A stretch of DNA of 24,170 bases from Actinomycetes bacterium (GCA_023457615.1 JAEWKY010000177.1:1-24170), one strand, 5' to 3'. Positions 12,682 through 19,760 are shown, counted from the first letter of the stretch. A program made the numbers and translations. The notes: generated by a model from the sequence alone, not told the origin.

Positions 12682-14306
12682 CGCCTCGGCTGAGCGGGAG
12701 CGTCGCGGCGGGGTGGATCCTCGCCGCGGCCCTCCCGCTCGCCTTCGTCGCGGTGTTCTTCGCGTGGCCGGTCGCGTCGATCGTCGGGCGCGGGCTCTTC
12801 CCGGCCGGCGTGCTCGATGTCGCCGGCATCCTCGAGGTGCTCGGCCGGCCCCGCACCCAACGGGTCATCGGGTTCACCGTCGGGCTCGCGGCGGCGGCCA
12901 CCGCGATCACGCTCGTGCTCGGGATGCCCGTCGCCTACGTGCTCGCGCGGCTGCGGTTCCGCGGCAAGGGCGTGCTGCGCGCCGCGGTGCTCGTGCCGTT
13001 CGTGCTGCCGACGGTCGTCGTCGGCATCGCGTTCCGGGCGCTCCTGCGCGACACCCCGCTCGACGGCACGGTCGTCGCGATCCTCGCGGCGCTCGTGTTC
13101 TTCAACATCGCTGTCGTCGCCCGCACGGTCGCCGTGTCGTGGGAGAGCCTCGACACCCGGCAGGAGGAGGCGGCGAGGATGCTCGGCGCGGGCCCGGTGC
13201 GCGTCTTCGTCACCCACACGCTGCGGCGTCTCGCTCCGGCGATCGCGGCGGCGGCCTCCGTCGTCTTCCTGTTCTGCTCGACCGCGTTCGGCACCGTGCT
13301 CGTGCTCGGCGGGGCGCGGTACGCCACCATCGAGACGGAGATCTGGCTGCTCACGACGCAGTTCCTCGACCTGCGGGCGGCGAGCGTGCTGAGCATCGCG
13401 CAACTCGTCGTCGTGGTGGTGCTGCTCGCGGTCACGGGGGCGGTGCAGCGCCGCGCGCAGGCCCAGCGCCGCGCGTTCGCGGCGCGCGCACCGCGGCGCA
13501 CCGACCTGCCCGTGGTGGCGGTGGCGATGCTCGTGGGCGTCGCGCTCGTCGTGCCCCTCGCCGCCCTCGTCGAGCGGTCGCTGCGCGTCGCGGGGGAGTG
13601 GAGCGTCGCGAACTACGCCGCGCTCGCGAGCACCGGCACCCGCCATGCTCTCGCCGTGACGCCGTGGGAGGCGCTCGGCAACTCCCTCGGCTTCGCCGCC
13701 GCCGCGACGGGGCTCGCGATGCTGGTCGGCCTGACGGCCTCCCTCCTGCTGTCGCGGACGCCGCGGTCGCCGGGCGCGCGTCGCGGGCTCGAGCTGCTCG
13801 ACGGCGCCCTCATGCTGCCGCTCGGGGTGTCGGCCGTGACGGTCGGCTTCGGCTTCCTCGTCACGCTCAACACTCCGCCCTTGGACCTGCGCACGAGCCC
13901 CGTGCTCGTGCCGATCGCTCAGGCCCTCGTCGCCGTGCCGCTCGTCGTGCGCACCCTGCTGCCCGTGCTGCGCAGCGTCGGCAGCCGGATGCGCGACGCC
14001 GCCGCGATGCTCGGCGCCTCGCCCGCGCGCGTGCTGCTGACGATCGACCTCGGCGTCGCCGCCCGGGCGACCCTCGCGGCCACGGGCCTCGCGTTCACGG
14101 TCGCCCTCGGGGAGTTCGGCGCGACCACCTTCTTGAGCCGGCCCGACGCGGCGACGCTCCCGGTCGTGATCTACCGCCTCATCGGGCTTCCCGGGGGAGA
14201 CAATGCCGGAATGGCGACGGCGGCCTCGGTCGTGCTCGCGGGCGTGTGCGTCGCGGTCGTGGCCCTCGTCGAGCGGCTGCGCGTGACGACGGCGGGAGCG
14301 TTCTGA
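12678..14306 (+). CDS. thiP: Thiamine ABC transporter permease (duplicated)
   Basis: 542-aa fused permease with two homologous halves of about six transmembrane segments each, as in ThiP (near 536 aa). Each half has an EAA-type loop that docks on the ATPase: EEAARMLGAGPVRVFVTHTLRRLAPAI in the first and RDAAAMLGASPARVLLTIDLGVAARAT in the second. A basic linker (RRAQAQRRAFAARAPRR) separates the halves. The GTG at 12678 overlaps the thiB stop (GTGA) and the stop overlaps the thiQ ATG by one nt. The frame is open further upstream inside thiB, but that part is arginine-rich shadow sequence. Confidence 0.94.
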   Translation: MTPRLSGSVAAGWILAAALPLAFVAVFFAWPVASIVGRGLFPAGVLDVAGILEVLGRPRTQRVIGFTVGLAAAATAITLVLGMPVAYVLARLRFRGKGVLRAAVLVPFVLPTVVVGIAFRALLRDTPLDGTVVAILAALVFFNIAVVARTVAVSWESLDTRQEEAARMLGAGPVRVFVTHTLRRLAPAIAAAASVVFLFCSTAFGTVLVLGGARYATIETEIWLLTTQFLDLRAASVLSIAQLVVVVVLLAVTGAVQRRAQAQRRAFAARAPRRTDLPVVAVAMLVGVALVVPLAALVERSLRVAGEWSVANYAALASTGTRHALAVTPWEALGNSLGFAAAATGLAMLVGLTASLLLSRTPRSPGARRGLELLDGALMLPLGVSAVTVGFGFLVTLNTPPLDLRTSPVLVPIAQALVAVPLVVRTLLPVLRSVGSRMRDAAAMLGASPARVLLTIDLGVAARATLAATGLAFTVALGEFGATTFLSRPDAATLPVVIYRLIGLPGGDNAGMATAASVVLAGVCVAVVALVERLRVTTAGAF

Positions 14307-14938
14307 TGACCCTCGAGACGAGGAGCCTCACGGTGCGCTTCGGCGCGACGACGGCGGTGGATGACGTCAGCCTGACGATCCCGACGGGCGAGGTGTACGC
14401 CCTGCTCGGCGCGTCCGGCAGCGGCAAGTCGACCCTCCTGCGGGCGATCGCGGGACTCGAGCCGTGCACGGGCGACGTGCGATGGGACGGCGAGTCGGTC
14501 GTGCGGGTGCCGCCGCATCGGCGCGGGTTCGGGTTCATGTTCCAGGACGGGCAGCTCTTCCCGCACCTCGACGTCGCGGGGAACGTGGGCTACGCGCTGC
14601 GGGTGGCAGGACGGCCCGACGCCGACCGCATCGAGGAGCTGCTCGAGCTCGTCGGACTCGCCGGATTCGAGCGGCGGCGCGTGACCGAGCTGTCGGGCGG
14701 CGAGCAGCAGCGGGTGGCGCTCGCGCGGTCGCTCGCGGCGGCCCCGCGGCTCCTGCTGCTCGACGAGCCGCTCTCGTCGCTCGACCGCGACCTGCGCGAG
14801 CGGCTCGCGGGCGAGCTGCGCGACATCCTGCGGGCCGCGGGCACGACGGCCATCCTCGTGACCCACGATCCCGACGAGGCGAGCGTCGTCGCCGGCCGGA
14901 TCGTGAGGCTCGAGCGCGGCAGGCTCGTCGACCCGTGA
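14306..14938 (+). CDS. thiQ: Thiamine ABC transporter ATP-binding protein
   Basis: 210-aa ATPase that energises thiamine import with ThiB and ThiP. Walker A is at 35-43 (GASGSGKST), the Q-loop glutamine at 80, the signature LSGGEQQR at 129-136, Walker B LLLLDE at 149-154 and the H-loop histidine at 187. It is short for an ABC ATPase, lacking the C-terminal regulatory domain of MalK-type proteins, as is normal for ThiQ. Its ATG shares one base with the thiP TGA (TGATG), indicating coupled translation. Last gene of the riboswitch operon. Confidence 0.94.
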   Translation: MTLETRSLTVRFGATTAVDDVSLTIPTGEVYALLGASGSGKSTLLRAIAGLEPCTGDVRWDGESVVRVPPHRRGFGFMFQDGQLFPHLDVAGNVGYALRVAGRPDADRIEELLELVGLAGFERRRVTELSGGEQQRVALARSLAAAPRLLLLDEPLSSLDRDLRERLAGELRDILRAAGTTAILVTHDPDEASVVAGRIVRLERGRLVDP

Positions 14939-14984
14939 TCGCGACACCCGATCGCGGGTCTGGGGTGCCCGCGCGCGCGGCGGT

Positions 14985-14990
14985 TACTGT
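14985..14990 (+). promoter_or_regulatory. -10 element of the P-loop kinase-like gene
   Basis: TACTGT followed by 7 nt and the ATG at 14998; predicts leaderless transcription. Confidence 0.5.
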
Positions 14991-14997
14991 GAAACCC

Positions 14998-15585
14998 ATG
15001 ACGGCCGGGGCACCTCCGCGCACGAGCGAGGTCCTGGCGACCCGCATCCGCGCCGTGGCGGCATCCCGGGGCGCGGAGCGTCTCGTCGTGCTCCTCGACG
15101 GGCACTCCGGATCGGGCAAGACGACGCTCGCGACGCAGCTCGCCGAGGTGCTCGACGCCCAGCACGTGCCGCTCGACCTCTTCTACCCCGGTTGGGGCGG
15201 TCTCGAGGTCGGCAGCGCGATGGTGCGGGGTGTGCTCGACCCCGCGAACCCGGGCTTCCGCCGCTGGGAGTGGGCGGAGAGCCGGGCCGCGGAGTGGGTG
15301 TCGCTCGATCCGGCGCGGCACATCGTCGTCGAGGGGTCGGGCGCGCTCAGCCGGGCCAACCGGGCTCTCGCCACCTTCGGCATCTGGATCCGGCTGGATC
15401 AGGCGGAGCGCAAGCGCCGCGCGCTCGCCCGCGACGGCGACGCGTACCTCGACCACTGGGACCGCTGGGCCGCGCAGGAGCAGCACTTCTTCCTGCGCGA
15501 GCGGCCCGACGCCCTCGCCGACGCGATCATGGACGGTCGCACCGGCCAGGTCGCGTTCCGCGCCGACGCGACGGCGTCGGTCTAG
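14998..15585 (+). CDS. P-loop NTPase, uridine kinase-like
   Basis: 195 aa, predicted cytoplasmic. Walker A DGHSGSGKTT at 34-43 follows a buried strand (ERLVVLLDG). HVPLDLFYPGWGGLE, HIVVEGSGALS and RALARDGDAYLDHWDRWAAQEQHFF follow, the layout of uridine kinase/nucleoside-phosphate kinase-like NTPases in which a second strand ending in E-G acts as Walker B. The phosphate acceptor is unknown and it is shorter than true uridine kinases. An alternative GTG at 14989 would add three residues; the ATG is favoured by its -10 spacing. It converges on the lipoprotein gene with 3 nt between stops. Confidence 0.82.
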   Translation: MTAGAPPRTSEVLATRIRAVAASRGAERLVVLLDGHSGSGKTTLATQLAEVLDAQHVPLDLFYPGWGGLEVGSAMVRGVLDPANPGFRRWEWAESRAAEWVSLDPARHIVVEGSGALSRANRALATFGIWIRLDQAERKRRALARDGDAYLDHWDRWAAQEQHFFLRERPDALADAIMDGRTGQVAFRADATASV

Positions 15586-15599
15586 GACTCAGCCGACGC
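15574..15599. terminator. Inverted repeat across convergent stops (kinase/lipoprotein)
   Basis: Perfect 7-bp arms GCGTCGG (15574-15580) and CCGACGC (15593-15599) around a 12-nt loop that contains both stop codons of the convergent genes. No T-tract on either strand. Confidence 0.4.
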
Positions 15600-16212
15600 G
15601 CGACCAGTAGGCCGGGAACAGCCCCTCGTGCGGGGTCGTCACGAGGGCGTCGTCCGAGCACGAGACATCCATCCCGGCTCCCGCGCCGGTGTCGGCGGGG
15701 ATCTCGATCGGCATGTCGGCGACCTCGCCGCCCACGGTGATCGTGTTCTCGACCTCGATGCCGGTCGTCCAGTCGCGGAAGGTCACGACCCCCGCGTCCT
15801 CCGAGAACCTCCCGGAGCTCACGCCGAACTGGGTCTGCACGACCTGCATCGTGAGTCCGCCGCTCATGTCGGCATCCATCGTGTAGGTGATGTTGGAGTC
15901 GTACGACATGTCCTCGCCGTCGACGGTGAGCGTCACCCCGCCCTCGACGAGGGTCGCGCGCGCGTTCAGCCCCGTGCTCGTGAAGTGGTCGCTGAGCTGC
16001 TCGAGCTGGCGCTGGCCGTCGAGGGCCCAGGTGCCCTGCAGGCAGTCGGAGAGGGTGAGCTCCCCGCCGGTGCCACCGTCGGCTCCGTCGTCGCCGGATC
16101 CGCCGGTTCCGTCCGGGTCGCCGGTGCCTCCGGAACCACCGGGTGAGCACGCCGCGAGGGCGAGAAGAGCGACGGCGGCGAGTGCCGGGGCGAGAGCGAG
16201 ACGACGGCGCAC
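15589..16212 (-). CDS. Lipoprotein of unknown function
   Basis: 207-aa secreted lipoprotein: basic start MRRRLAL, hydrophobic core, lipobox LAAC with Cys22. A Gly/Asp/Ser-rich linker (GGSGGTGDPDGTGGSGDD) spans about 24-50. The globular part has alternating strands (TLVEGGVTLTVDGEDMSYDSNITYTMDADMSGG) suggesting a beta-rich, lipocalin-like domain, with two cysteines (SDC near 56 and VSC near 185) that could form a disulfide. Function not recognised. GTG start with a strong AGGAGG 6 nt upstream, one of few clearly Shine-Dalgarno-led genes here. Confidence 0.82.
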   Translation of the reverse strand: MRRRLALAPALAAVALLALAACSPGGSGGTGDPDGTGGSGDDGADGGTGGELTLSDCLQGTWALDGQRQLEQLSDHFTSTGLNARATLVEGGVTLTVDGEDMSYDSNITYTMDADMSGGLTMQVVQTQFGVSSGRFSEDAGVVTFRDWTTGIEVENTITVGGEVADMPIEIPADTGAGAGMDVSCSDDALVTTPHEGLFPAYWSRVG

Positions 16213-16218
16213 GAGGGA

Positions 16219-16224
16219 CCTCCT
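16219..16224 (-). promoter_or_regulatory. Ribosome-binding site of the lipoprotein gene
   Basis: AGGAGG on the minus strand, 6 nt before the GTG at 16212. A TACGGT hexamer at 16238-16243 is the likely -10, giving a leader of about 20 nt, in contrast to the leaderless genes around it. Confidence 0.55.
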
Positions 16225-16285
16225 GGGATCGGGTTACACCGTAGCGACGCGCGACGCGGCGCGGAAGGTTGACGACGTCTCGGAT

Positions 16286-16639
16286 TCAGCCCCAGCCGAG
16301 CTCGTGCAGCTGCTCGTCGTCGATGCCGTAGAAGTGCGCGATCTCGTGCACGAGCGTGATGTGCACCTCGTCGCGCAGCTCGTCGAGCTCGGCGCACGCC
16401 GCGAGGAGCGGCTCGCGGTAGAGCACGATGCGGTCGGGGAGCTCGCCGAAACCGTAGCGGTCGCGCTCGGTCAGGGCGACCCCTTCGTAGAGCCCGAACA
16501 GGTCGAGCGAGCCGTCGGCGGGACGGTCCTCGGTGACGAAGACGATGTTCTCGAGTCCGTCGACCATCTCGTCGGGCAGCTCGTCGAGCTCCTCGATGAC
16601 GAGCCTCTCGAACTCCTCGGGAGTGAGCGACAGGGTCAC
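16286..16639 (-). CDS. Zincin-like metallopeptidase family protein
   Basis: 117 aa. The zinc motif HEIAHFYGIDD at 98-108 gives H98, E99 and H102, with G105 and D108 completing HExxHxxGxxD, characteristic of the small zincin_1 (DUF1025) family. The protein is acidic and predicted cytoplasmic. Peptidase activity is implied by the motif, but substrates of the family are unknown. The GTG overlaps the stop of the DUF2017 gene (GTGA). Position downstream of clpS suggests a role in cytoplasmic protein turnover; this is contextual inference. Confidence 0.9.
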   Translation of the reverse strand: MTLSLTPEEFERLVIEELDELPDEMVDGLENIVFVTEDRPADGSLDLFGLYEGVALTERDRYGFGELPDRIVLYREPLLAACAELDELRDEVHITLVHEIAHFYGIDDEQLHELGWG

Positions 16640-17085
16640 GGCTGCTCCAGCAGCACGACGAGCGACTCCTGCAGATGCCCGAGCCAGGTGTACACCTCGC
16701 CCGCGGGGGTGTCGGGGATCTCGTCGTCGTCGGCCCGGATGCCGAGGCGGTCGGCGATGACCAGGCGCAGGTCGGTGAGCAGCGGCAGCCAGCGCTCGGC
16801 GTCGGCGGGCGGGAGCCGCACCGTCTCCTCGTCGAGCGCGAGCGACACCTGGGCGGCGTTCGCGGCCTTGCGGTCGACGAGGCCCGCGCGCGTGTAGCGG
16901 CTGAACTCGTCGGACGCCGCCTCGTCGTCGCGGTAGGCGGCGGGGAACAGCCGCGCGTGCGCGGGGTCGTCGCCCGCGGTGCCGCCGACGACCTCGAGGT
17001 ACTGGTCGACGAGGGAGCGGAGCACCCCGGCCTCGCCCTCGGCGAACTCGAGCACGATCACCCCCTCGGCGCGCGAGACCCTCAT
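16636..17085 (-). CDS. DUF2017 family protein
   Basis: 149-aa acidic, mostly helical cytoplasmic protein: EGVIVLEFAEGEAGVLRSLVDQYLEVVGG at the start, then DDEAASDEFSRYTRAGLVDRKAANAAQVSLAL, and a leucine-rich C-terminal helix (VYTWLGHLQESLVVLLEQP). DUF2017 proteins commonly follow clpS in actinobacteria, including the mycobacterial clpS neighbourhood; their function is unknown but adaptor or regulatory roles in Clp proteolysis are plausible. The ATG at 17085 overlaps the clpS stop (ATGA), which decides this start over one 30 nt further upstream. Confidence 0.9.
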   Translation of the reverse strand: MRVSRAEGVIVLEFAEGEAGVLRSLVDQYLEVVGGTAGDDPAHARLFPAAYRDDEAASDEFSRYTRAGLVDRKAANAAQVSLALDEETVRLPPADAERWLPLLTDLRLVIADRLGIRADDDEIPDTPAGEVYTWLGHLQESLVVLLEQP

Positions 17086-17408
17086 CCGTCGCTCGCCCTC
17101 GCGACCGTCGCCCACAGGCCGTACTCGTGCATCGCCTCGGTGTGGCGCTCCATCTCCTCGCGGGGACCCGTCGCGACGACGGCGCGGCCGTCCTCGTGCA
17201 CCCTCATCATCAGCCGCTCGGCCTCGGGCTTGGCGAAGCCGAAGTAGCTGCGGAAGACGTGGGTGACATACGACATGAGGTTGACCGGATCGTTCCAGAC
17301 GATCGTCACCCAGGGGACGTCGGGGGAGACGACGGTCGAGGTCTCCTCCGTGAGATGCGGAGTCGGCGCTCCCGTGCTGAGCACGGGAGCGACCGAGTCC
17401 GACACCAT
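17082..17408 (-). CDS. clpS: ATP-dependent Clp protease adaptor ClpS
   Basis: N-recognin that delivers N-degron substrates to ClpAP/ClpCP. The core is unmistakable: WVTIVWNDPVNLMSYVTHVF ... AERLMMRVHEDGRAVVATGPREEMERHTEAMHEYGLWATV, including the NDPVN substrate-pocket segment and the H-x-x-G-x-A region. From the ATG at 17408 it has 108 aa, with a 33-residue N-terminal arm. That start is doubtful: its A is the last base of the tRNA-His CCA, and a strong hairpin (17368-17390) covers codons 7-14. A GTG at 17384 is the alternative. GGAGGAG within the arm has no start codon at the right distance. Confidence 0.93.
   Translation of the reverse strand: MVSDSVAPVLSTGAPTPHLTEETSTVVSPDVPWVTIVWNDPVNLMSYVTHVFRSYFGFAKPEAERLMMRVHEDGRAVVATGPREEMERHTEAMHEYGLWATVARASDG
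17368..17390. terminator. Perfect 10-bp hairpin between tRNA-His and clpS
   Basis: GCTCCCGTGC and GCACGGGAGC separated by only 3 nt, the strongest inverted repeat noticed in the window. It begins 18 nt after the 3' end of tRNA-His on the same strand and lies inside the annotated 5' end of clpS. It could terminate or protect the tRNA transcript, or control clpS translation. No T-tract follows. Confidence 0.5.
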
Positions 17409-17483
17409 GGGGCGACCGACGGGACTTGAACCCGCGACATCCGGCACCACAAGCCAGCGCTCTACCAACTGAGCTACGACCGC
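17408..17483 (-). tRNA. tRNA-His (GTG)
   Basis: 76-nt cloverleaf including encoded CCA. Acceptor GCGGTCG pairs with CGGTCGC (two G-U pairs), the D arm starts TAGCTCAG, the anticodon loop is TTGTGGT (anticodon at 17448-17450) and the T arm is GCGGG-TTCAAGT-CCCGT. A G lies at the -1 position (17484) opposite C73, the hallmark recognised by histidyl-tRNA synthetase. The final A coincides with the first base of the annotated clpS ATG. Confidence 0.96.
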
Positions 17484-17508
17484 CATGCGTCGCATACGCG
17501 ACCCGTCG

Positions 17509-17514
17509 ATCTTA
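17509..17514 (-). promoter_or_regulatory. Possible -10 element for tRNA-His
   Basis: TAAGAT on the minus strand includes the orn stop codon TAA and would start transcription about 18 nt before the mature tRNA 5' end. A small stem GTCGC-ATAC-GCGAC sits in that leader. Confidence 0.35.
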
Positions 17515-18135
17515 CGGCACCCAGGAGCGCCATGCCTCCACCGTCGCGGTGGCGGCGGACTGCGCCTGGTCGGAGGTCGGACCGGGCTCCGCGACGAAGA
17601 GCGCGCGCCGGTAGTAGTCGAGCTCGCGGATCGACTCGAGGATGTCGGCGAGCGCCCGGTGGCCGCCGTTCTTCGCGGGGGCCTGGAAGTAGACGCGCGG
17701 GAACCAGCGACGGGCGAGCTCCTTGATGCTCGAGACGTCGACGCTGCGGTAGTGCAGGTGCGCGTCGACGCGCGGCATGTACTTCGCGAGGAAGGCGCGG
17801 TCGGTGCCGATCGTGTTGCCCGCGAGCGGGGCCGTCTGCGCCTCGGGCACGAACCGCAGGATGTACTCGTTGATCTGGTACTCGGCGTCGGCGAGGCTCA
17901 CGCCGTTCGGGATCTCGTCGAGCAGGCCGCTCGCGGTGTGCATCTCGCGCACGACGTCGTTCATCTGGTCGAGCACCGGCTGGTCGGCCCGGATGACGAT
18001 CTGCAGCCCCGGGTCGACCGGCACGAGGTCGTAGCCGGTGATGACGACGGCCACCTCGACGAGCTCGTCGACCGCGAGGTCGAGGCCGGTCATCTCGCAG
18101 TCGATCCAGACGAGCCGATCACCGTGGGATGCCAT
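17512..18135 (-). CDS. orn: Oligoribonuclease
   Basis: DEDDh 3'-5' exoribonuclease, 207 aa, that degrades short RNA oligonucleotides and linear dinucleotides such as pGpG, the last step of RNA and c-di-GMP turnover. Motif ExoI is DCEMTGLD (D12, E14), ExoII includes AGNTIGTDRAFL and ExoIII NGGHRALADI, all catalytic residues present. Usual length is about 180-200; a short Ala/Thr-rich tail extends it. ATG supported by TAGACT 6 nt upstream. It lies between the SGNH hydrolase and tRNA-His on the same strand. Confidence 0.97.
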   Translation of the reverse strand: MASHGDRLVWIDCEMTGLDLAVDELVEVAVVITGYDLVPVDPGLQIVIRADQPVLDQMNDVVREMHTASGLLDEIPNGVSLADAEYQINEYILRFVPEAQTAPLAGNTIGTDRAFLAKYMPRVDAHLHYRSVDVSSIKELARRWFPRVYFQAPAKNGGHRALADILESIRELDYYRRALFVAEPGPTSDQAQSAATATVEAWRSWVP

Positions 18136-18141
18136 CGCGCC

Positions 18142-18147
18142 AGTCTA
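18142..18147 (-). promoter_or_regulatory. -10 element of orn
   Basis: TAGACT on the minus strand, 6 nt from the ATG at 18135. Its first three bases are the TAG stop codon of the upstream SGNH hydrolase gene. Confidence 0.6.
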
Positions 18148-18951
18148 ATTCGGCGCGCGGACTCCCACCGGCGCGAGCACGCCCACGGGCGTGGGCTCGG
18201 GCAGCTTCGGACCGCGGCCGTCGCCGCTCGAGACCTGACGGACCCGTCGGGAGAGCCACGGCAGCGCGTGACGCCGGAACCACACGGTCGTGGGCAGCCG
18301 CCGACCGGGCGGCACCTCCGCGAGCGGCGTCGGCGCGGGCATCCCGAGCGCGCGGCACGCGGCGTCGAGCAGCGCGAGGTGACCGCGGGTCGAGGGATGG
18401 AGGCGATCCTCCGACCACATCGACCGGTCGGCCAGGCCGGGGATCGTCCAGAGGTCGAGCACGAGGCAGCCGTGCCGCGCCGCGATCGCGTGCACGTGCG
18501 CGGTGAAGACGGCCGCGCGACCGCGCAGCATGCGGAGGTAGCGCGAGAATCCGGGGTCGTAGGCCGTGGCGAGCAGCACGGTGGCGCCGCTCGCGACCAG
18601 CCGCGCGATCCCGGCCTCGAGCTGGGCGGCGAGGGCGTCGGGGTCCGGCCGCAGCGCCGAGAGGTCGTTGCCGCCGACCAGCACCGACACGAGGTCGGCG
18701 CGCATCGCGATCGCGGCGGGGATCTGATCGGTCACGACGTGGCGCACACGCCGCCCGCGCACGGCGAGGTTGGCGAACTCGAGCCGGGCGGCGCCGGCCG
18801 CGCGCTGCCGGGTGTCGAGCTCGAGGGCGAGCCTTTCGGCCCAGCCGAACCAGGGCTCGCCGTCGCCGACGACCGGGTCGCACCAGCCCTCGGTGATCGA
18901 GTCGCCGAGGGCGGCGAATCGAGTGAAGCGCGGGGTCAGGGCGTCCGTCAC
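18145..18951 (-). CDS. SGNH/GDSL-type hydrolase
   Basis: 268-aa serine esterase/lipase family member. Block I is FAALGDSITEGW with nucleophile Ser18, block III GGNDLS supplies Asn95, and block V EDRLHPSTRGH supplies Asp182 and His185, so the catalytic set is complete. No signal peptide is evident, suggesting a cytoplasmic enzyme. Substrate unknown; esterase, thioesterase or deacetylase activity are all possible. The C-terminal 60 residues are basic and Pro-rich. GTG start with CACACT 6 nt upstream (positions 18958-18963), a weaker match than neighbouring -10 boxes. Confidence 0.9.
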   Translation of the reverse strand: MTDALTPRFTRFAALGDSITEGWCDPVVGDGEPWFGWAERLALELDTRQRAAGAARLEFANLAVRGRRVRHVVTDQIPAAIAMRADLVSVLVGGNDLSALRPDPDALAAQLEAGIARLVASGATVLLATAYDPGFSRYLRMLRGRAAVFTAHVHAIAARHGCLVLDLWTIPGLADRSMWSEDRLHPSTRGHLALLDAACRALGMPAPTPLAEVPPGRRLPTTVWFRRHALPWLSRRVRQVSSGDGRGPKLPEPTPVGVLAPVGVRAPN

Positions 18952-19058
18952 GGCACCAGTGTGCGGGTGCCCGGGGCGCCGTGGCGCGCATCCCGGCCCC
19001 CCGTCGCCGAGTCGTCACGGAGAGTTCACCGGCGGCCATCGGCCGTTCAGCGCTCGGG

Positions 19059-19131
<73 letters not shown>

Positions 19132-19140
19132 GACCGCGCC

Positions 19141-19150
19141 AGTCTAGGCT
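19141..19150. promoter_or_regulatory. Overlapping divergent -10 elements
   Basis: AGTCTAGGCT reads TAGACT leftward (19141-19146, start about 3 nt before tRNA-Arg) and TAGGCT rightward (19145-19150, start near 19157 for the BP74-like lipoprotein). The two hexamers share the central TA, so one site may serve two opposite promoters. Confidence 0.45.
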
Positions 19151-19201
19151 GCACGCAGCTCGGGCGATCCGGGCTACAGCGCCGATCTGGAGGTCCGCAT
19201 C

Positions 19202-19576
19202 GTGAGGAAGCTCGGCATCCCGGCCGCACTCGCACTCGTCGTCCTGACCGGTTGCGCGCCGCAGGGCGACCCCGTCGCGACCTTCGACGTCGTCGGCGAA
19301 CAGTACAAGATCGAGCTCGCGACCCCCGAGCTGGTCGCGCACGCCGAGGCGCTGCTCGCGGGGGAGGACGTCGCATCCATCCCGCTCGGACGGGTGGTGC
19401 GCGACGATCCCGGGCCGAACGCCCCGTGGTCGTGGCACATCGACCCGGCGACGCTCGAGTTCGCCGACATGACGATCGAGGTGTGCGACGGCCTTCCCTC
19501 CTACGTCGAGGACGGCACCGTCACCTCGCCGGACTACTGCCCCTGGTCGGCGGAGATCGTCGCGATCGACCGCTGA
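19202..19576 (+). CDS. BP74-related secreted lipoprotein
   Basis: 124 aa. Lipoprotein signal with lipobox LTGC (Cys18), followed almost at once by one compact domain: ATFDVVGEQYKIELATPELVAHAEALL, GRVVRDDPGPNAPWSWHIDPATLEFADMTIEVCDGLPSYVED and CPWSAEIVAID. I recognise this as the BP74 N-terminal-type domain, first described in a Dictyostelium calcium-regulated protein and present as small secreted proteins in actinobacteria; biochemical function unknown. Two cysteines (IEVCDG, DYCPW) could form a disulfide. GTG start with GGAGG 8 nt upstream. The stop codon TGA shares bases with the first unit of the downstream repeat tract. Confidence 0.85.
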   Translation: MRKLGIPAALALVVLTGCAPQGDPVATFDVVGEQYKIELATPELVAHAEALLAGEDVASIPLGRVVRDDPGPNAPWSWHIDPATLEFADMTIEVCDGLPSYVEDGTVTSPDYCPWSAEIVAIDR

Positions 19577-19734
19577 CCTCCGGTTCACTCCGCCGTCCTC
19601 CGGTTTGCTCCGCCGTCCCCGGGTTGCTCCGCTGTCCTCCGGGTTGCTCCGCTGTCCTCCGGGTTGCTCCGCCGATCTGCGGTTGCTCCGCGGGATTTCG
19701 GCGGAGCAAGCGCAAGGTGGCGGAGCAACCCGAG
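19575..19734. repeat. Tandem 19-20 nt repeat tract with inverted copies
   Basis: Six consecutive units start at 19575, 19595, 19615, 19634, 19654 and 19674, consensus GTCCTCCGGGTTGCTCCGCT; units at 19634 and 19654 differ only at the last base. After unit six the core returns inverted at 19701-19709 and 19719-19734. TTGCTCCGC (19683-19691) and GCGGAGCAA (19701-19709) can form a 9-bp stem with a 9-nt loop. The tract fills the gap between convergent genes and starts inside the lipoprotein stop codon. Confidence 0.85.
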
Positions 19735-19760
19735 TTGGGGAGAGGCAGAGGGGCAGGTCG

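Noticed and set aside
17341..17367. GGAGGAG in the clpS 5' region as a ribosome-binding site for a shorter ClpS
   Set aside because: No ATG, GTG or TTG lies at a suitable distance in frame; the bases simply encode Glu-Glu.
19575..19734. CRISPR-like array
   Set aside because: Units of 19-20 nt are contiguous with no unique spacers, some copies are inverted, and there are no cas genes nearby.
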